Shown one piece after another: positions 19,076 to 27,768 of a DNA stretch of 34,780 nucleotides. The notes beneath the pieces were generated by a model, which worked only from the letters and a program-made list of their open reading frames with translations, had not been told where the DNA came from and ran no database searches. A program made the position numbers and the translations under genes. Source of the DNA: Prolixibacteraceae bacterium (GTDB lineage: Bacteria > Bacteroidota > Bacteroidia > Bacteroidales > Prolixibacteraceae); the NCBI GenBank assembly GCA_017998095.1, contig JAGODU010000027.1, positions 1 to 34,780 on the forward strand, given 5' to 3'. Every line of letters begins with the position of its first letter. Positions within the stretch are counted from its first letter, which is position 1.

Positions 19076-20635
19076 TTGAAGTACTCTCTGAATTTTGAAT
19101 TTTCACCTGAGCAGGCAGCTGAGGGAGCATACATTAAAAAGGCCATTGCATCTCAATTGAATGTAAGCCAGAAGGATATTGTTTTATACCGAATAATACG
19201 AAGATCAATAGATGCCCGCAACAAAAATATAAAGGTTAATTTAGGAATAGAAGCATATCTAGGTGAAATTCCTGAAATACAAAAACCTGATTTCAAATTT
19301 GAAAATATTAAGAATAGTAAAGAAGTTATTATAATTGGTGCAGGTCCGGCCGGATTGTTTGCTGCACTTAAATTGATAGAATCAGGAATAAAACCTGTGA
19401 TTTTTGAACGTGGAAAAGAAGTAAGTAGCAGGAAAAGAGATATTGCTGCAATACACCGCAATGAAGGTGTAAACCCCGATTCAAATTATGGTTTTGGTGA
19501 AGGTGGTGCAGGGACTTTCTCAGATGGGAAATTGTTTACAAGATCGAAGAAGAAAGGTGACATAAGGAGAATCCTTGAACTATTTTACTACCACGGAGCT
19601 CAGGAAGAAATTTTGATTGATGCTCATCCGCATATAGGAACGAATGTATTACCGGGAGTTATTAAAAGGATGAGAGAATCAATTTTAAATTCAGGGGGAG
19701 AAATTCACTTTAATTCCAGAGTAATTGATATTGATGTTTCCGGAGGAAATGTTAAAGGCATAAGACTTTTAAATGGTGAAACGTATAAATCTGACAATAT
19801 CATTCTTTCTGCCGGTCATTCTGCGAAAGAATTGTATTATATGCTTCATGAAAAAGGAATCAAGCTTGAGGCTAAAAGTTTTGCTGTAGGATTCAGGGTA
19901 GAACATCCACAAAGTTTGATTGACTCCATTCAATATCATTGCAATGAAAGGGGTCCATATCTTCCTGCTGCAAATTACAGTTATGCAGAACAAGCACATG
20001 GACGAGGAGTTTATTCATTTTGTATGTGTCCCGGAGGAATAATTGTGCCAGCATCGACAAGCAATAATGAACTGGTAGTAAATGGTATGTCTTCTTCATT
20101 CAGAAATGGCAGATTTGCCAATTCCGGTATTGTTACAGAGGTAAGAGTTAGTGATCTGAAAAACTATGAAAAGTATGGTGATCTAGCTTGTTTGAAATTT
20201 CAGGAAGAGTTGGAAGAAAAGAGTTTTATGCTTGGAGGATTAACACAAAATGCTCCTGCTCAAAGGTTAACGGATTTTTTAAATGGCAGGGTGTCTTCTA
20301 ATTTACCCGAAACATCTTATCATCCGGGTTTATTGAGCTCTGATTTGAATATTTTGTTTCCCGGCTTTATTAAGGAAAGTCTGAAGGCAGGGTTAAAGCT
20401 TATAGGAAATAAAGCCCGTGGTTTTGTTACTGGGGAAGCAATTGTTGCTGGACTTGAATCCAGAACATCATCTCCGGTTAGAATTCCAAGAGATAAAGAT
20501 ACAATGGAGCATATACAGATTAAGGGCCTATATCCTTGCGGAGAAGGAGCAGGCTATGCAGGTGGAATTGTATCTTCTGCCATTGACGGAGAGAAATGTG
20601 CAGAAAAGATATGTGAGAAATTAAATATCAGATAG
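19076..20635 (+). CDS. FAD-dependent dehydrogenase of the COG2509 type
   Basis: This is an NAD(P)/FAD-dependent oxidoreductase whose substrate is unknown. The 519-residue protein starts with an alpha/beta domain (1-80, including VLYRIIRRSIDARNK) characteristic of this family. The dinucleotide-binding motif VIIIGAGPAGLFAALKLIES (84-103; glycines 88, 90, 93) follows, with Glu111 at the end of the second strand. A YGFGEGGAGTFSDGKLFTR segment near 148-166 and a late FAD-contact motif (GLYPCGEGAGYAGGIVSSA) complete the family pattern. The start is TTG at 19076; no ATG occurs before the FAD motif. The gene lies 20 bp after porT, possibly in the same transcript. Its 3' end overlaps the convergent RNA methylase gene by 8 bp. 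Confidence 0.92.
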   Translation: MKYSLNFEFSPEQAAEGAYIKKAIASQLNVSQKDIVLYRIIRRSIDARNKNIKVNLGIEAYLGEIPEIQKPDFKFENIKNSKEVIIIGAGPAGLFAALKLIESGIKPVIFERGKEVSSRKRDIAAIHRNEGVNPDSNYGFGEGGAGTFSDGKLFTRSKKKGDIRRILELFYYHGAQEEILIDAHPHIGTNVLPGVIKRMRESILNSGGEIHFNSRVIDIDVSGGNVKGIRLLNGETYKSDNIILSAGHSAKELYYMLHEKGIKLEAKSFAVGFRVEHPQSLIDSIQYHCNERGPYLPAANYSYAEQAHGRGVYSFCMCPGGIIVPASTSNNELVVNGMSSSFRNGRFANSGIVTEVRVSDLKNYEKYGDLACLKFQEELEEKSFMLGGLTQNAPAQRLTDFLNGRVSSNLPETSYHPGLLSSDLNILFPGFIKESLKAGLKLIGNKARGFVTGEAIVAGLESRTSSPVRIPRDKDTMEHIQIKGLYPCGEGAGYAGGIVSSAIDGEKCAEKICEKLNIR

Positions 20636-21383
20636 ATCTTCTTTTAAACTCAGAGATTGCAATAGCTGCAGCCATAGAAACATTTAAAGATTCAACGACT
20701 ATATTATTATTGAAAGAAGGAATTAACACTTTAGTTTCAACTATACTTTCGATTTCTTTTGAAATTCCATTCCCTTCGTTACCAAATACTATAATTCCAT
20801 TATTAAGTCCATTTGACTTATATATGTTTATTCCATCAAGGAATGTGCCGAAGATATGAATTCCATTTCTCCTTGCATCAGCTAAAAAGTTTAAGAGGTC
20901 AGTATAAATGATATCTACATGAGCTATAGCACCCATGGTTGATTGAATTACTTTTGGATTATAGCAATCTACAGTATTTAGGGAGCAGATAATATTATCA
21001 ATACCAAACCATGAAGCTAATCTGATTATTGTTCCTAAATTTCCAGGATCCTGTATCCCATCCAGGGCAATGACAATTTTATTTCTGATGTCTGCCAATG
21101 AAAATTGAACTTGTTTTTTCTTACAAACTGCAATAATTCCTGGAGGTGTTTCTCTGGAACTTATTTTCTTTATTTCAGAATCTGCTGCAATTATCTTTTC
21201 GCAATTAACAGATTCGAATTCAGCATTATATTTCTCTGTAAGAATCAATGTTTCAAACGAAAATCCTGCTGAAATCAACTCTTGAATAATCTTATCTCCT
21301 TCTGCAATGAATAATCCACTTTCATCCCTATATTTTTTTAGGGTTAAAGAATTAATAAATTTTATCTTATTTTTACTTATCAT
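20628..21383 (-). CDS. SpoU/TrmH-family RNA 2'-O-methyltransferase
   Basis: This is a SAM-dependent 2'-O-ribose methyltransferase of rRNA or tRNA (SPOUT class); the target nucleotide cannot be assigned. From the ATG at 21383 the protein has 251 residues and begins MISKNKIKFINSLTLKKYRD, the usual N-terminus of RlmB/TsnR-like members, with the substrate-binding domain before residue 105. The three SpoU motifs are present: DGIQDPGNLGTIIRLASWFG, IVFGNEGNGI and VESLNVSMAAAI. A TTG at 21398 would add five residues and is less likely. The gene is divergent from tamL. Its TGA lies inside the last codons of the convergent FAD gene. Confidence 0.94.
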   Translation of the reverse strand: MISKNKIKFINSLTLKKYRDESGLFIAEGDKIIQELISAGFSFETLILTEKYNAEFESVNCEKIIAADSEIKKISSRETPPGIIAVCKKKQVQFSLADIRNKIVIALDGIQDPGNLGTIIRLASWFGIDNIICSLNTVDCYNPKVIQSTMGAIAHVDIIYTDLLNFLADARRNGIHIFGTFLDGINIYKSNGLNNGIIVFGNEGNGISKEIESIVETKVLIPSFNNNIVVESLNVSMAAAIAISEFKRRSI

Positions 21384-21461
21384 ACACAGAATTTTCAAAC
21401 ATCTAAATTATAGTAGCCGGTTTTCAAATCAAAACAATAGGTTTATTATTTTTGTATAATA

Positions 21462-23795
21462 GTGAAATTTGGTAAAAACAATATAACCTTTTTGAAGCTG
21501 GCTTTGATTATGTCAGTTTTACTTCTCATAGGGTGTCGTTCAACACGGTATGTTCCGGATGACAGGTACTTGTTGAGTGACATCGATATTAAGATTGATA
21601 ATAAGCAAGTTGACAAGAATGAAGTTGCTAATTATCTACGACAAAAGGAGAATCTTAAAATTCTGGGATTCATAAAATTTCATCTATGGTTATATAATAT
21701 TTCAGATAAGAATAAAGAAAAAAGTATGCTTCGCGAAATAGGAGAACCTCCTGTTATTTATGATCGGGGATTACATCAAAATTCGATGGAGCAAATAACC
21801 CAATATCTTCATAATAAAGGTTATTACCTTGCAAAGGTAAGTGATGAAGTTGAATTAAAAAACAAGCGGGCATATATAACATACAAGATTCAAACAGGAG
21901 ATCCATATTTAATCCGGAACATTAATTATGAAATTAAAGATTCAGTAATTGCAAGATATATTGAAAAAGCCGGTAGTGAAACTTTAATCAAAAGCGGTGA
22001 GATATTTGATGTCGATATTTTAGATAAAGAAAGATCGAGAATAAGAAGACTATTAAGTGATGAAGGATATTATAAATTAGTTGAAGACTATATTCATTTT
22101 CGTATAGATTCGTCTTTGAATAATAAAATGGCTGATATAAATATGATTATCGAGAATCCTGGATTAAATAATGATGAAAAAGATAAATACCACAGAAAGT
22201 ATAAAATTAAGGATTATGAGATAAGTGTTTATAGTCCTGATAAAAATAGTACTTCCGGTTTAATAAGGGAGTATAGCGACACTACGAGATATGGTAATTA
22301 TACTTTTTTTCACAATGGTAAATTACCGCTGAATAAAAATGTTTTAATAAAAACAATTGAAAATTTCCCCGGGGAATTATACAATAAGACTGAAGAAGAA
22401 CGACTTTATAATAATCTTTTTTCTTTAAGGCAGTTTAAATATGTAAACATTCAGTTTCAGGAAAACCAAGGTTATAAAGATAGTGTTAACGGATTTCTGA
22501 CGGGTAAGATATATTTACCTATGCAAGTAAAGCAAAACTATTCAATCGACATAGAGGGAACAAATACTTCAGGGAATCTGGGTATAGCAGGAAACCTCAA
22601 TTACCAGCACCGTAATTTGTTTGGAGGTGCTCAGATATTTGATTTTAAACTACGTGGAGCAACAGAAAGGCAGGTATCTATTTCCGGTGGAAATTCCAGT
22701 ATTTATAACATGAATGAAATTGGAGGTGAAGCAAAATTATCTTTCCCCGGTTTCATCTTTCCTGTTGATGAGCATAAATTGAAATTGTATTCAATGCCTT
22801 TTACTTATTTTTCAATGGCTTATAATTATCAGGACAGGCAAAATTATACTCGAACTATAGTTAATGCTACTTTCGGATATCAGTGGAAATCTACTTCTGA
22901 AATAAATCATTATTTCAACTTACTTGATCTGAATGCAGTAAGAATATTTCGGTTTGACTCTACTTTTTTCAATTCCATTCAGGATTTGTACATAAAATAT
23001 AGTTATACAAACCACATCATTTCAGCAACAAATTACAGTTTTATTTATAATGATCAGGATTTGAAGAAGAAGCCCGGATATAATTATGTAAGGGTTAATC
23101 TGGAAGCTGCTGGAAATACATTATGGTTATATAACCGAATTTCAGGGCAAAAGAGTTATAATCTTGACGGGACAGAAGCATCAGCAGATAATCCGGGATA
23201 TTATAAAATTTTTGATACACGATTTGCACAATATCTCAAAGGGGATATAGAATATCGTTATGGTTATCGTTTCGATAAATACAATTCATTTGCTTCAAGA
23301 GTTTTTCTTGGTGTTGCCTTGCCCTATGGTAATTTTGATGTTATACCATTTGAAAAAATGTATTTTACAGGAGGTGCTAATGGTATAAGAGCTTGGCAGG
23401 TTAGATCATTAGGCCCCGGCAGTTATGTGCCCGGAGAAAATGAGTATCCAAACCAATCATCTGATATAAAGGTTGAAGCAAATATTGAATATAGGTTTAA
23501 CATTGTCTGGAATCTTGAAGGTGCACTATTTGTTGATGCCGGAAATATCTGGGCAATAAACAATTCTGATAACAGGGAAGGGGCAGTTTTCAGTTTCAAC
23601 CGCTTTTATAAGGAGTTTGCAATAGGTACAGGATTTGGCTTGCGATTGGTAACCAATTATTTTATTATAAGGGGAGATATCGGAATGAAACTCAGGGATC
23701 CTTCAAGGCCTGACGGATCAAGATGGATACCGGGAGGGAGATCTTATCAGGGATCTGACTTTAACTTGAATATTGGTATAGGATATCCGTTCTAG
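21462..23795 (+). CDS. tamL: TamL-type outer-membrane lipoprotein of the BamA/TamA family
   Basis: This is an Omp85-superfamily protein with a lipoprotein signal, the Bacteroidota variant (TamL) of TamA, which works with TamB in envelope assembly. The 777-residue protein starts at GTG. The signal (residues 1-24) ends LLLIGC, so Cys25 is the lipidation site. Residues about 30-380 look like POTRA repeats (for example LHQNSMEQITQYLHNKGYYL and FDVDILDKERSRIRRLLSDE). The rest is the barrel (NYSIDIEGTNTSGNLGIAGN onward), with the substrate-loop motif GGANGIRAWQVRSLGPGSY near 643 and a C-terminal Phe (IGIGYPF). The loop has IRAW where BamA has VRG(F/Y). A TATTTTTG box at 21447-21454 would start transcription at or just before the GTG, giving a very short leader. 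Confidence 0.92.
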   Translation: MKFGKNNITFLKLALIMSVLLLIGCRSTRYVPDDRYLLSDIDIKIDNKQVDKNEVANYLRQKENLKILGFIKFHLWLYNISDKNKEKSMLREIGEPPVIYDRGLHQNSMEQITQYLHNKGYYLAKVSDEVELKNKRAYITYKIQTGDPYLIRNINYEIKDSVIARYIEKAGSETLIKSGEIFDVDILDKERSRIRRLLSDEGYYKLVEDYIHFRIDSSLNNKMADINMIIENPGLNNDEKDKYHRKYKIKDYEISVYSPDKNSTSGLIREYSDTTRYGNYTFFHNGKLPLNKNVLIKTIENFPGELYNKTEEERLYNNLFSLRQFKYVNIQFQENQGYKDSVNGFLTGKIYLPMQVKQNYSIDIEGTNTSGNLGIAGNLNYQHRNLFGGAQIFDFKLRGATERQVSISGGNSSIYNMNEIGGEAKLSFPGFIFPVDEHKLKLYSMPFTYFSMAYNYQDRQNYTRTIVNATFGYQWKSTSEINHYFNLLDLNAVRIFRFDSTFFNSIQDLYIKYSYTNHIISATNYSFIYNDQDLKKKPGYNYVRVNLEAAGNTLWLYNRISGQKSYNLDGTEASADNPGYYKIFDTRFAQYLKGDIEYRYGYRFDKYNSFASRVFLGVALPYGNFDVIPFEKMYFTGGANGIRAWQVRSLGPGSYVPGENEYPNQSSDIKVEANIEYRFNIVWNLEGALFVDAGNIWAINNSDNREGAVFSFNRFYKEFAIGTGFGLRLVTNYFIIRGDIGMKLRDPSRPDGSRWIPGGRSYQGSDFNLNIGIGYPF

Positions 23796-23807
23796 AAATT
23801 GATAATA

Positions 23808-23844
23808 AAAAAAACAGGCTGTCTTTTGAGCAGCCTGTTTTTTT
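23808..23844. terminator. bidirectional terminator between tamL and fba
   Basis: A 14-bp perfect stem (23808-23821 with 23831-23844, core ACAGGCTG / CAGCCTGT) has an A run on one flank and a T run on the other. It can end transcripts from both convergent genes. Confidence 0.92.
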
Positions 23845-23849
23845 GTTTA

Positions 23850-24845
23850 TTATGCTTTTTGAGCTGATCCCAAAACATTGATATTTTTGTGCATATACAA
23901 TTTTTTGAGTTCGTCGCGTGCAGGACCAAGATATTTACGTGGGTCAAATTCAGCCGGGTTTTCTGCAAGTACCTTACGAATTGCAGCTGTCATAGCGAGA
24001 CGTCCGTCTGAGTCGATATTGATTTTACAAACTGCTGATGAAGCAGCTTTCCTTAATTGTTCTTCAGGAATACCAACAGCAGCTTTTAATGCGCCACCGA
24101 ATTTATTAATAGTATCAACATGTTCAACAGGAACAGAAGATGAACCATGAAGAACAATTGGGAATCCAGGAATACGTTTTTCAATTTCTTCCAGAATGTC
24201 AAATTTTAATGGTGGAGGAACTAAAACGCCATTCTCGTTTACAGTACATTGAGCAGGAGTGAATTTGTGAGCTCCGTGAGAAGTTCCGATTGAAATAGCC
24301 AGTGAATCAACCCCTGTACGTTTTACAAAATCTTCAACTTCTGAAGGTTTAGTGTAAGAAGAATGATCTGAAGAAACTTCATCTTCAACACCTGCAAGAA
24401 CTCCAAGTTCTCCTTCAACAGTTACATCATGCTGATGAGCATATTCTACAACCTTCTTTGTAAGTGCAATATTTTCTTCATAAGAGTGGTGTGAACCATC
24501 AATCATTACTGAAGAAAAACCATTGTCGATACATTCTTTACAAATTTCAAAAGTATCACCATGGTCAAGATGCAGAACGATAGGAATTTCATAACCTAAT
24601 TCCTTAACATATTCAACAGCTCCGCGAGCCATATTCCTTAAGAGAGTTCCGTTAGCATATTTACGAGCACCTGAAGAAACCTGAAGGATAACAGGTGATT
24701 TAGTTTCAACACAAGCCTGAAGAATAGCCTGAAGCTGTTCTAGGTTGTTGAAGTTATAAGCTGGTATTGCATATCCGCCGGCGACTGCTTTTTTAAACAT
24801 ATCCCTGGTATTTACCAGACCGAGTTCTTTGTAACTTACTGTCAT
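23850..24845 (-). CDS. fba: class II fructose-bisphosphate aldolase
   Basis: This is the zinc-dependent aldolase of glycolysis and gluconeogenesis (fructose 1,6-bisphosphate to GAP and DHAP). The 331-residue protein has the early IPAYNFNNLEQLQAIL segment, the catalytic HLDHGD motif (Asp94, zinc ligand His95), GELGVLAGVEDEV near 145-157 with a metal-ligand-type Glu, GTSHGAHKF (187-195) and LHGSSSVP (His233), followed by the phosphate-binding INIDSD near the C-terminus. Related class II aldolases act on tagatose bisphosphate, but neighbourhood and length favour Fba. Codon use is strongly biased as in gap and tuf. On the minus strand a TATTTTTG box (24929-24922) could be the -7 element, though its TTG partner is 24 nt away, longer than usual. 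Confidence 0.96.
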   Translation of the reverse strand: MTVSYKELGLVNTRDMFKKAVAGGYAIPAYNFNNLEQLQAILQACVETKSPVILQVSSGARKYANGTLLRNMARGAVEYVKELGYEIPIVLHLDHGDTFEICKECIDNGFSSVMIDGSHHSYEENIALTKKVVEYAHQHDVTVEGELGVLAGVEDEVSSDHSSYTKPSEVEDFVKRTGVDSLAISIGTSHGAHKFTPAQCTVNENGVLVPPPLKFDILEEIEKRIPGFPIVLHGSSSVPVEHVDTINKFGGALKAAVGIPEEQLRKAASSAVCKINIDSDGRLAMTAAIRKVLAENPAEFDPRKYLGPARDELKKLYMHKNINVLGSAQKA

Positions 24846-25283
24846 TTTTATAAAATTTATTTGTTTATGTATTCTATTCGCTTAATTATTAATAATAACA
24901 AAGGATTAGTAAAAAGAGTTTCAAAAATATAAATTCGATTTGTTTAATCCTATCAATATATAAATTTTAAGAAAGTACAATTTTAATATAAATAGGCTGA
25001 ATAAAAGAGGATTGTCTTTATGCCTGCAATATTTTAAAGAAACCTTAACTAATATATGTCAATTTTGCATCATAAACGACCTGCCTAATTAGTTCCAAAG
25101 ACCTATCAAATACCATAAGATGTAGTTCATTATGGTATTTGATAGAGCTTTTATATGCATAAATGATTTATCCCTTATTTTTCTCAATAAAGTATTAAAA
25201 TGCTAATGTTGGTGAAATTGTGTTTTCGATTATAGAGTAGAATGTTGAGAATTAGAATTTTTTTTCTCATAATTACAATAAAA
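24846..25283. other. non-coding divergent region between fba and the HhH protein
   Basis: I see no gene. The stretch is AT-rich, with the possible fba promoter box near 24922-24929 and a perfect 16-bp stem-loop at 25103-25145. The first 42 bp of a longer reading of the HhH gene (from 25242) is included here. Confidence 0.55.
25103..25145. repeat. perfect 16-bp inverted repeat with 11-nt loop
   Basis: CTATCAAATACCATAA (25103-25118) and its exact reverse complement (25130-25145) flank an 11-nt loop. No T run follows on either strand, so it is not a standard terminator. It may be an operator, an RNA hairpin or a repeat unit. Confidence 0.75.
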
Positions 25284-26156
25284 ATGGCTATGCGGAAAAA
25301 CAATTTTTTTGATTTTTTATTTCTAATGACCTCAAGAGAAAGAAATGGTGCAATTGTGCTATTGATTTTGATTTTCATAATGATTGGGGTGAGATTCACA
25401 ATGAATGCGATGAACAATGAAAATGGGAGTATACCTGAAAGTGTAATTGAGAAGATAAAAAAGCTTGAAGAAGAAAAATTCCGGAGTAATGAGAAAACGC
25501 AAGATGATAAAAAAGTAGATACTTTAATTAATAGTGGGTTATTCAGATTTGATCCAAACATTGCTGAAAAAGATGAATTTTTAAAACTGGGATTTAGTGA
25601 GAGAGTCGCCAATAACATTATAAACTACAGGAATAAAGGTGGAAAGTTCAGGGTTAAGGAAGATTTAAAAAAGATTTATGGTGTTGATACGGTTTTATAC
25701 AAAAATGTTGAAGAGTTCATCATAATTAAGGGAAAGTCAGTTAAAAAGATTGATAAGTTTGAGATCAACAGTACTGATTCAGCTGGATGGACTTCACTTA
25801 ATGGTATAGGGCCATATTTTGCAGGAAAGATTTGTAAATACAGAAAAATGCTGGGAGGATTTTACAAGCTTGAACAATTAAAAGAGGTTTATAACTTTAA
25901 AGAAGAGACTTATGAAAAAATAAAAGGGGAATTAAAAGTTGATACGCTATTAGTGAGAAGGATAAATATTAATTTTTCAGACATTAAAGAATTAAAACAG
26001 CATCCATATTGCAGATACGAGAATGCCAAGAAGATAGTAGATTACAGATCTTTAAAAGGGAATTACAGTTCGGTTAATCAATTACTGGAAGATTCAGTGA
26101 TAGAAGGAGAAGTTTATTATAAACTTAAGCCATATTTGACTATCGTTCAGGAATAA
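25284..26156 (+). CDS. membrane-anchored helix-hairpin-helix (ComEA-like) protein
   Basis: This is a probable DNA-binding protein with one membrane segment; its role is not established. With the ATG at 25284 it has 290 residues. The N-terminus FLMTSRERNGAIVLLILIFI is a short cytoplasmic segment running into a transmembrane helix (about 22-37), then a charged linker. Three ComEA-like helix-hairpin-helix units follow: about 89-146 (FDPNIAEKDEFLKLGFSERV), 160-222 (INSTDSAGWTSLNGIGPYFA) and 228-286 (ININFSDIKELKQHPYCRYE). The middle unit has the clearest GIGPYFAGKI hairpin. A longer reading from the ATG at 25242 adds 14 hydrophobic residues. I prefer 25284 because it follows an A-rich AATAAAA leader and similar proteins start just before the SRRERxG segment. 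Uptake-type competence genes are not visible nearby. Confidence 0.85.
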   Translation: MAMRKNNFFDFLFLMTSRERNGAIVLLILIFIMIGVRFTMNAMNNENGSIPESVIEKIKKLEEEKFRSNEKTQDDKKVDTLINSGLFRFDPNIAEKDEFLKLGFSERVANNIINYRNKGGKFRVKEDLKKIYGVDTVLYKNVEEFIIIKGKSVKKIDKFEINSTDSAGWTSLNGIGPYFAGKICKYRKMLGGFYKLEQLKEVYNFKEETYEKIKGELKVDTLLVRRININFSDIKELKQHPYCRYENAKKIVDYRSLKGNYSSVNQLLEDSVIEGEVYYKLKPYLTIVQE

Positions 26157-26199
26157 AAACTGATTAATGGTTTTTTCAAAGAAAATATTTCAAAATAAA

Positions 26200-26230
26200 T
26201 TTGAATATAAATGAATCATTTCTAAATTTG
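26200..26230 (+). promoter_or_regulatory. Bacteroidota-type promoter of rpsU
   Basis: TTTG (26200-26203), a 19-nt spacer and TAAATTTG (26223-26230) match the consensus exactly. Predicted transcript start is near 26237, about 33 nt before the rpsU ATG at 26270. This rules out the longer upstream reading. Confidence 0.75.
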
Positions 26231-26269
26231 CACACCATTTTAAGAATAAGTTATAAATTAATAAAGAAT

Positions 26270-26461
26270 ATGATTGTAATTCCTGTTAAAGAAGGCGAGA
26301 ATGTAGAAAGAGCTTTAAAGCGTTTCAAACGTAAATTCGAAAAAACCGGTGTAATTAAAGAATTACGCGGTAGGCAAGCGTTTGAAAAACCATCTGTAAT
26401 TAGAAGGGCTGAAATAAAAAAGGCTATTTACATTCAGCAGTTACAACGCGAAGAAGATTAA
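26270..26461 (+). CDS. rpsU: 30S ribosomal protein S21
   Basis: This is a small-subunit protein near the 3' end of 16S rRNA, involved in initiation. The 63-residue product begins MIVIPVKEGENVERALKRFK and has the family's basic C-terminal helix (PSVIRRAEIKKAIYIQQLQ). The reading frame is open upstream to an ATG at 26201, but those 23 residues are unlike S21 and overlap the promoter, so the start at 26270 is chosen. In Bacteroidota, S21 heads a block with a tyrosine recombinase and hpf, as here. The gap to xerC is 61 bp. Confidence 0.95.
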   Translation: MIVIPVKEGENVERALKRFKRKFEKTGVIKELRGRQAFEKPSVIRRAEIKKAIYIQQLQREED

Positions 26462-26522
26462 TGTCGGCTGGGGTGTCAGAACATATTTCTGACTGATATG
26501 TTTATATTAAAACCCTTGGTTG

Positions 26523-27404
26523 ATGTCTCTTCAGGAACAATTTTTAAAAGAACTTCAGTTCGATAAGCGCTACTCATCGCATACGATAGTAGCATATAAG
26601 AAAGACCTCGCTCAATTTGTTCAGTTCATGAATGAATCGGTCGGGGATTTTGAATTTAAAGACGTCAATAGAAAGCAGATAAGATCTTGGGTAGTTTATT
26701 TGATGAACAGTGGAGTAAAACCAGTATCAATAAACAGGAAGCTTGCGACTTTAAAATCCTTTTATAAGTTCTTAATGAAATACGATCTGGTAGAAGAAAG
26801 TCCTGCAAAGCTTGTGACTGTACCTAAAGTACGAAAGAAACTACCGGTTTTTGTTCAGGAAGAGAATCTGAATAATCTTTTAGACTTTGACATGTTTGAA
26901 AAAGATTATGAAGGGACTAGAGATAAAGCAATAATATCGTTATTATATGGTGCGGGTATTCGTCTTTCAGAGCTAAAAAATCTTGAGATTTCAAATCTGA
27001 ACATGACAGAACATACAATAAAGGTTCTGGGAAAGAGAAATAAGGAAAGGATAATTCCCTATCCTTCAAGCATTGAGTTGCCTATTAAAGAATATTTAAA
27101 ATTTCGTGAAGAAATTGGTGGGAAAAGTGTTTTTCTTTTACTAACTTCTGACGGGAAACAGTTATACGACAAACTTATTTACAGGGTAGTGAAAAAGCAT
27201 CTGTCGAAAGTAACAACGGTATCAAAAAGGAGTCCGCATGTTATTCGCCACAGTTATGCAACACATCTTTTAAACAGGGGAGCCGATGTAAATGCTGTTA
27301 AGGAGCTATTGGGACATTCAAATTTGTCCGCGACTCAGATATATACACATACAACTTTTGAAAAATTAAAAGAGATTTACAAACAATCCCATCCTAGGGA
27401 TTAA
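26523..27404 (+). CDS. xerC: tyrosine recombinase, XerC/XerD-like
   Basis: This is a site-specific recombinase that resolves chromosome dimers at dif, the probable role given chromosomal context. The 293-residue protein has the N-terminal SAM-like core-binding domain (about 1-90, YSSHTIVAYKKDLAQFVQFM) and the catalytic domain. All active-site residues are present: Arg147 (GAGIRLSEL), Lys171 (VLGKRNKER), His239 and Arg242 (SPHVIRHSYATH), His265 (LLGHSNL) and the nucleophile Tyr274 (IYTHTTF). The ATG at 26523 is preferred over the TTG one codon earlier. Its place between rpsU and hpf is stable in related genomes and shows no integrative-element features (no att repeats or excisionase seen), so I do not read it as a mobile-element integrase. 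XerC versus XerD cannot be settled here. Confidence 0.93.
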   Translation: MSLQEQFLKELQFDKRYSSHTIVAYKKDLAQFVQFMNESVGDFEFKDVNRKQIRSWVVYLMNSGVKPVSINRKLATLKSFYKFLMKYDLVEESPAKLVTVPKVRKKLPVFVQEENLNNLLDFDMFEKDYEGTRDKAIISLLYGAGIRLSELKNLEISNLNMTEHTIKVLGKRNKERIIPYPSSIELPIKEYLKFREEIGGKSVFLLLTSDGKQLYDKLIYRVVKKHLSKVTTVSKRSPHVIRHSYATHLLNRGADVNAVKELLGHSNLSATQIYTHTTFEKLKEIYKQSHPRD

Positions 27405-27407
27405 ATT

Positions 27408-27413
27408 AGGAGG
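27408..27413 (+). promoter_or_regulatory. unusually strong Shine-Dalgarno before hpf
   Basis: AGGAGG lies 7 nt before the hpf ATG. Most genes in this window have AT-rich leaders without such a site; nusG (GGAGGG, 29771-29776) is the other clear exception. Confidence 0.75.
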
Positions 27414-27420
27414 AAAAATT

Positions 27421-27723
27421 ATGAATATTCAAATCAATGACGTTCATTTTAGTGCTGATCAGAGGCTAATTGAATTTATCAACAAGAAAGTGAGTAAATT
27501 GGAAACTTACTTTGATGGGATAATTACAACCGAAGTAATATTAAAAGTAATTAAACCCGAGACCTCCATGAATAAAGAAGTTGAGTTGAAACTTTCAATT
27601 CCATCGAAGGATTCTTTATTTGCCAAGAAGCAAGCAGATACTTTTGAGGAAGCTATTGATTTAGCAATTGATGCAATGATCAAACAGTTAAAAAAATTTA
27701 AAGATAAGCTTAAGGACAAATAA
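27421..27723 (+). CDS. hpf: ribosome hibernation promoting factor, short form
   Basis: This is an HPF/YfiA/RaiA-family protein that binds the 30S decoding and mRNA channel region and idles ribosomes in slow growth. The 100-residue protein has the beta-alpha-beta-beta-beta-alpha pattern of the family: MNIQINDVHFSADQRLIEFI, the helix KKVSKLETYFDGI, the strands TTEVILKVI and EVELKLSIP, then the acidic-basic last helix TFEEAIDLAIDAMIKQLKKF. The C-terminal dimerisation domain of long HPF is absent, so this is the short form. It starts 17 nt after xerC and has a strong AGGAGG site. The tRNA operon follows from its own promoter. Confidence 0.95.
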   Translation: MNIQINDVHFSADQRLIEFINKKVSKLETYFDGIITTEVILKVIKPETSMNKEVELKLSIPSKDSLFAKKQADTFEEAIDLAIDAMIKQLKKFKDKLKDK

Positions 27724-27735
27724 ATTTTTAGGATT

Positions 27736-27768
27736 CTTGTGAATTAATTAAAAATATTTATACATTTG
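27736..27768 (+). promoter_or_regulatory. promoter of the tRNA-tuf operon
   Basis: CTTG (27736-27739), a 21-nt spacer and TACATTTG (27761-27768) fit the Bacteroidota consensus. Predicted start is near 27775, about 145 nt before tRNA-Tyr. Confidence 0.6.

Noticed and set aside
25184..25618. 144-codon minus-strand frame over the HhH gene start
   Set aside because: Low-complexity Ser/Phe/Ile product, antisense to a recognisable three-HhH protein.
26523..27404. Phage or genomic-island integrase
   Set aside because: The gene sits in the conserved rpsU-hpf block, with no att-like repeats, no tRNA disruption and no mobile cargo; the three downstream tRNAs are intact.
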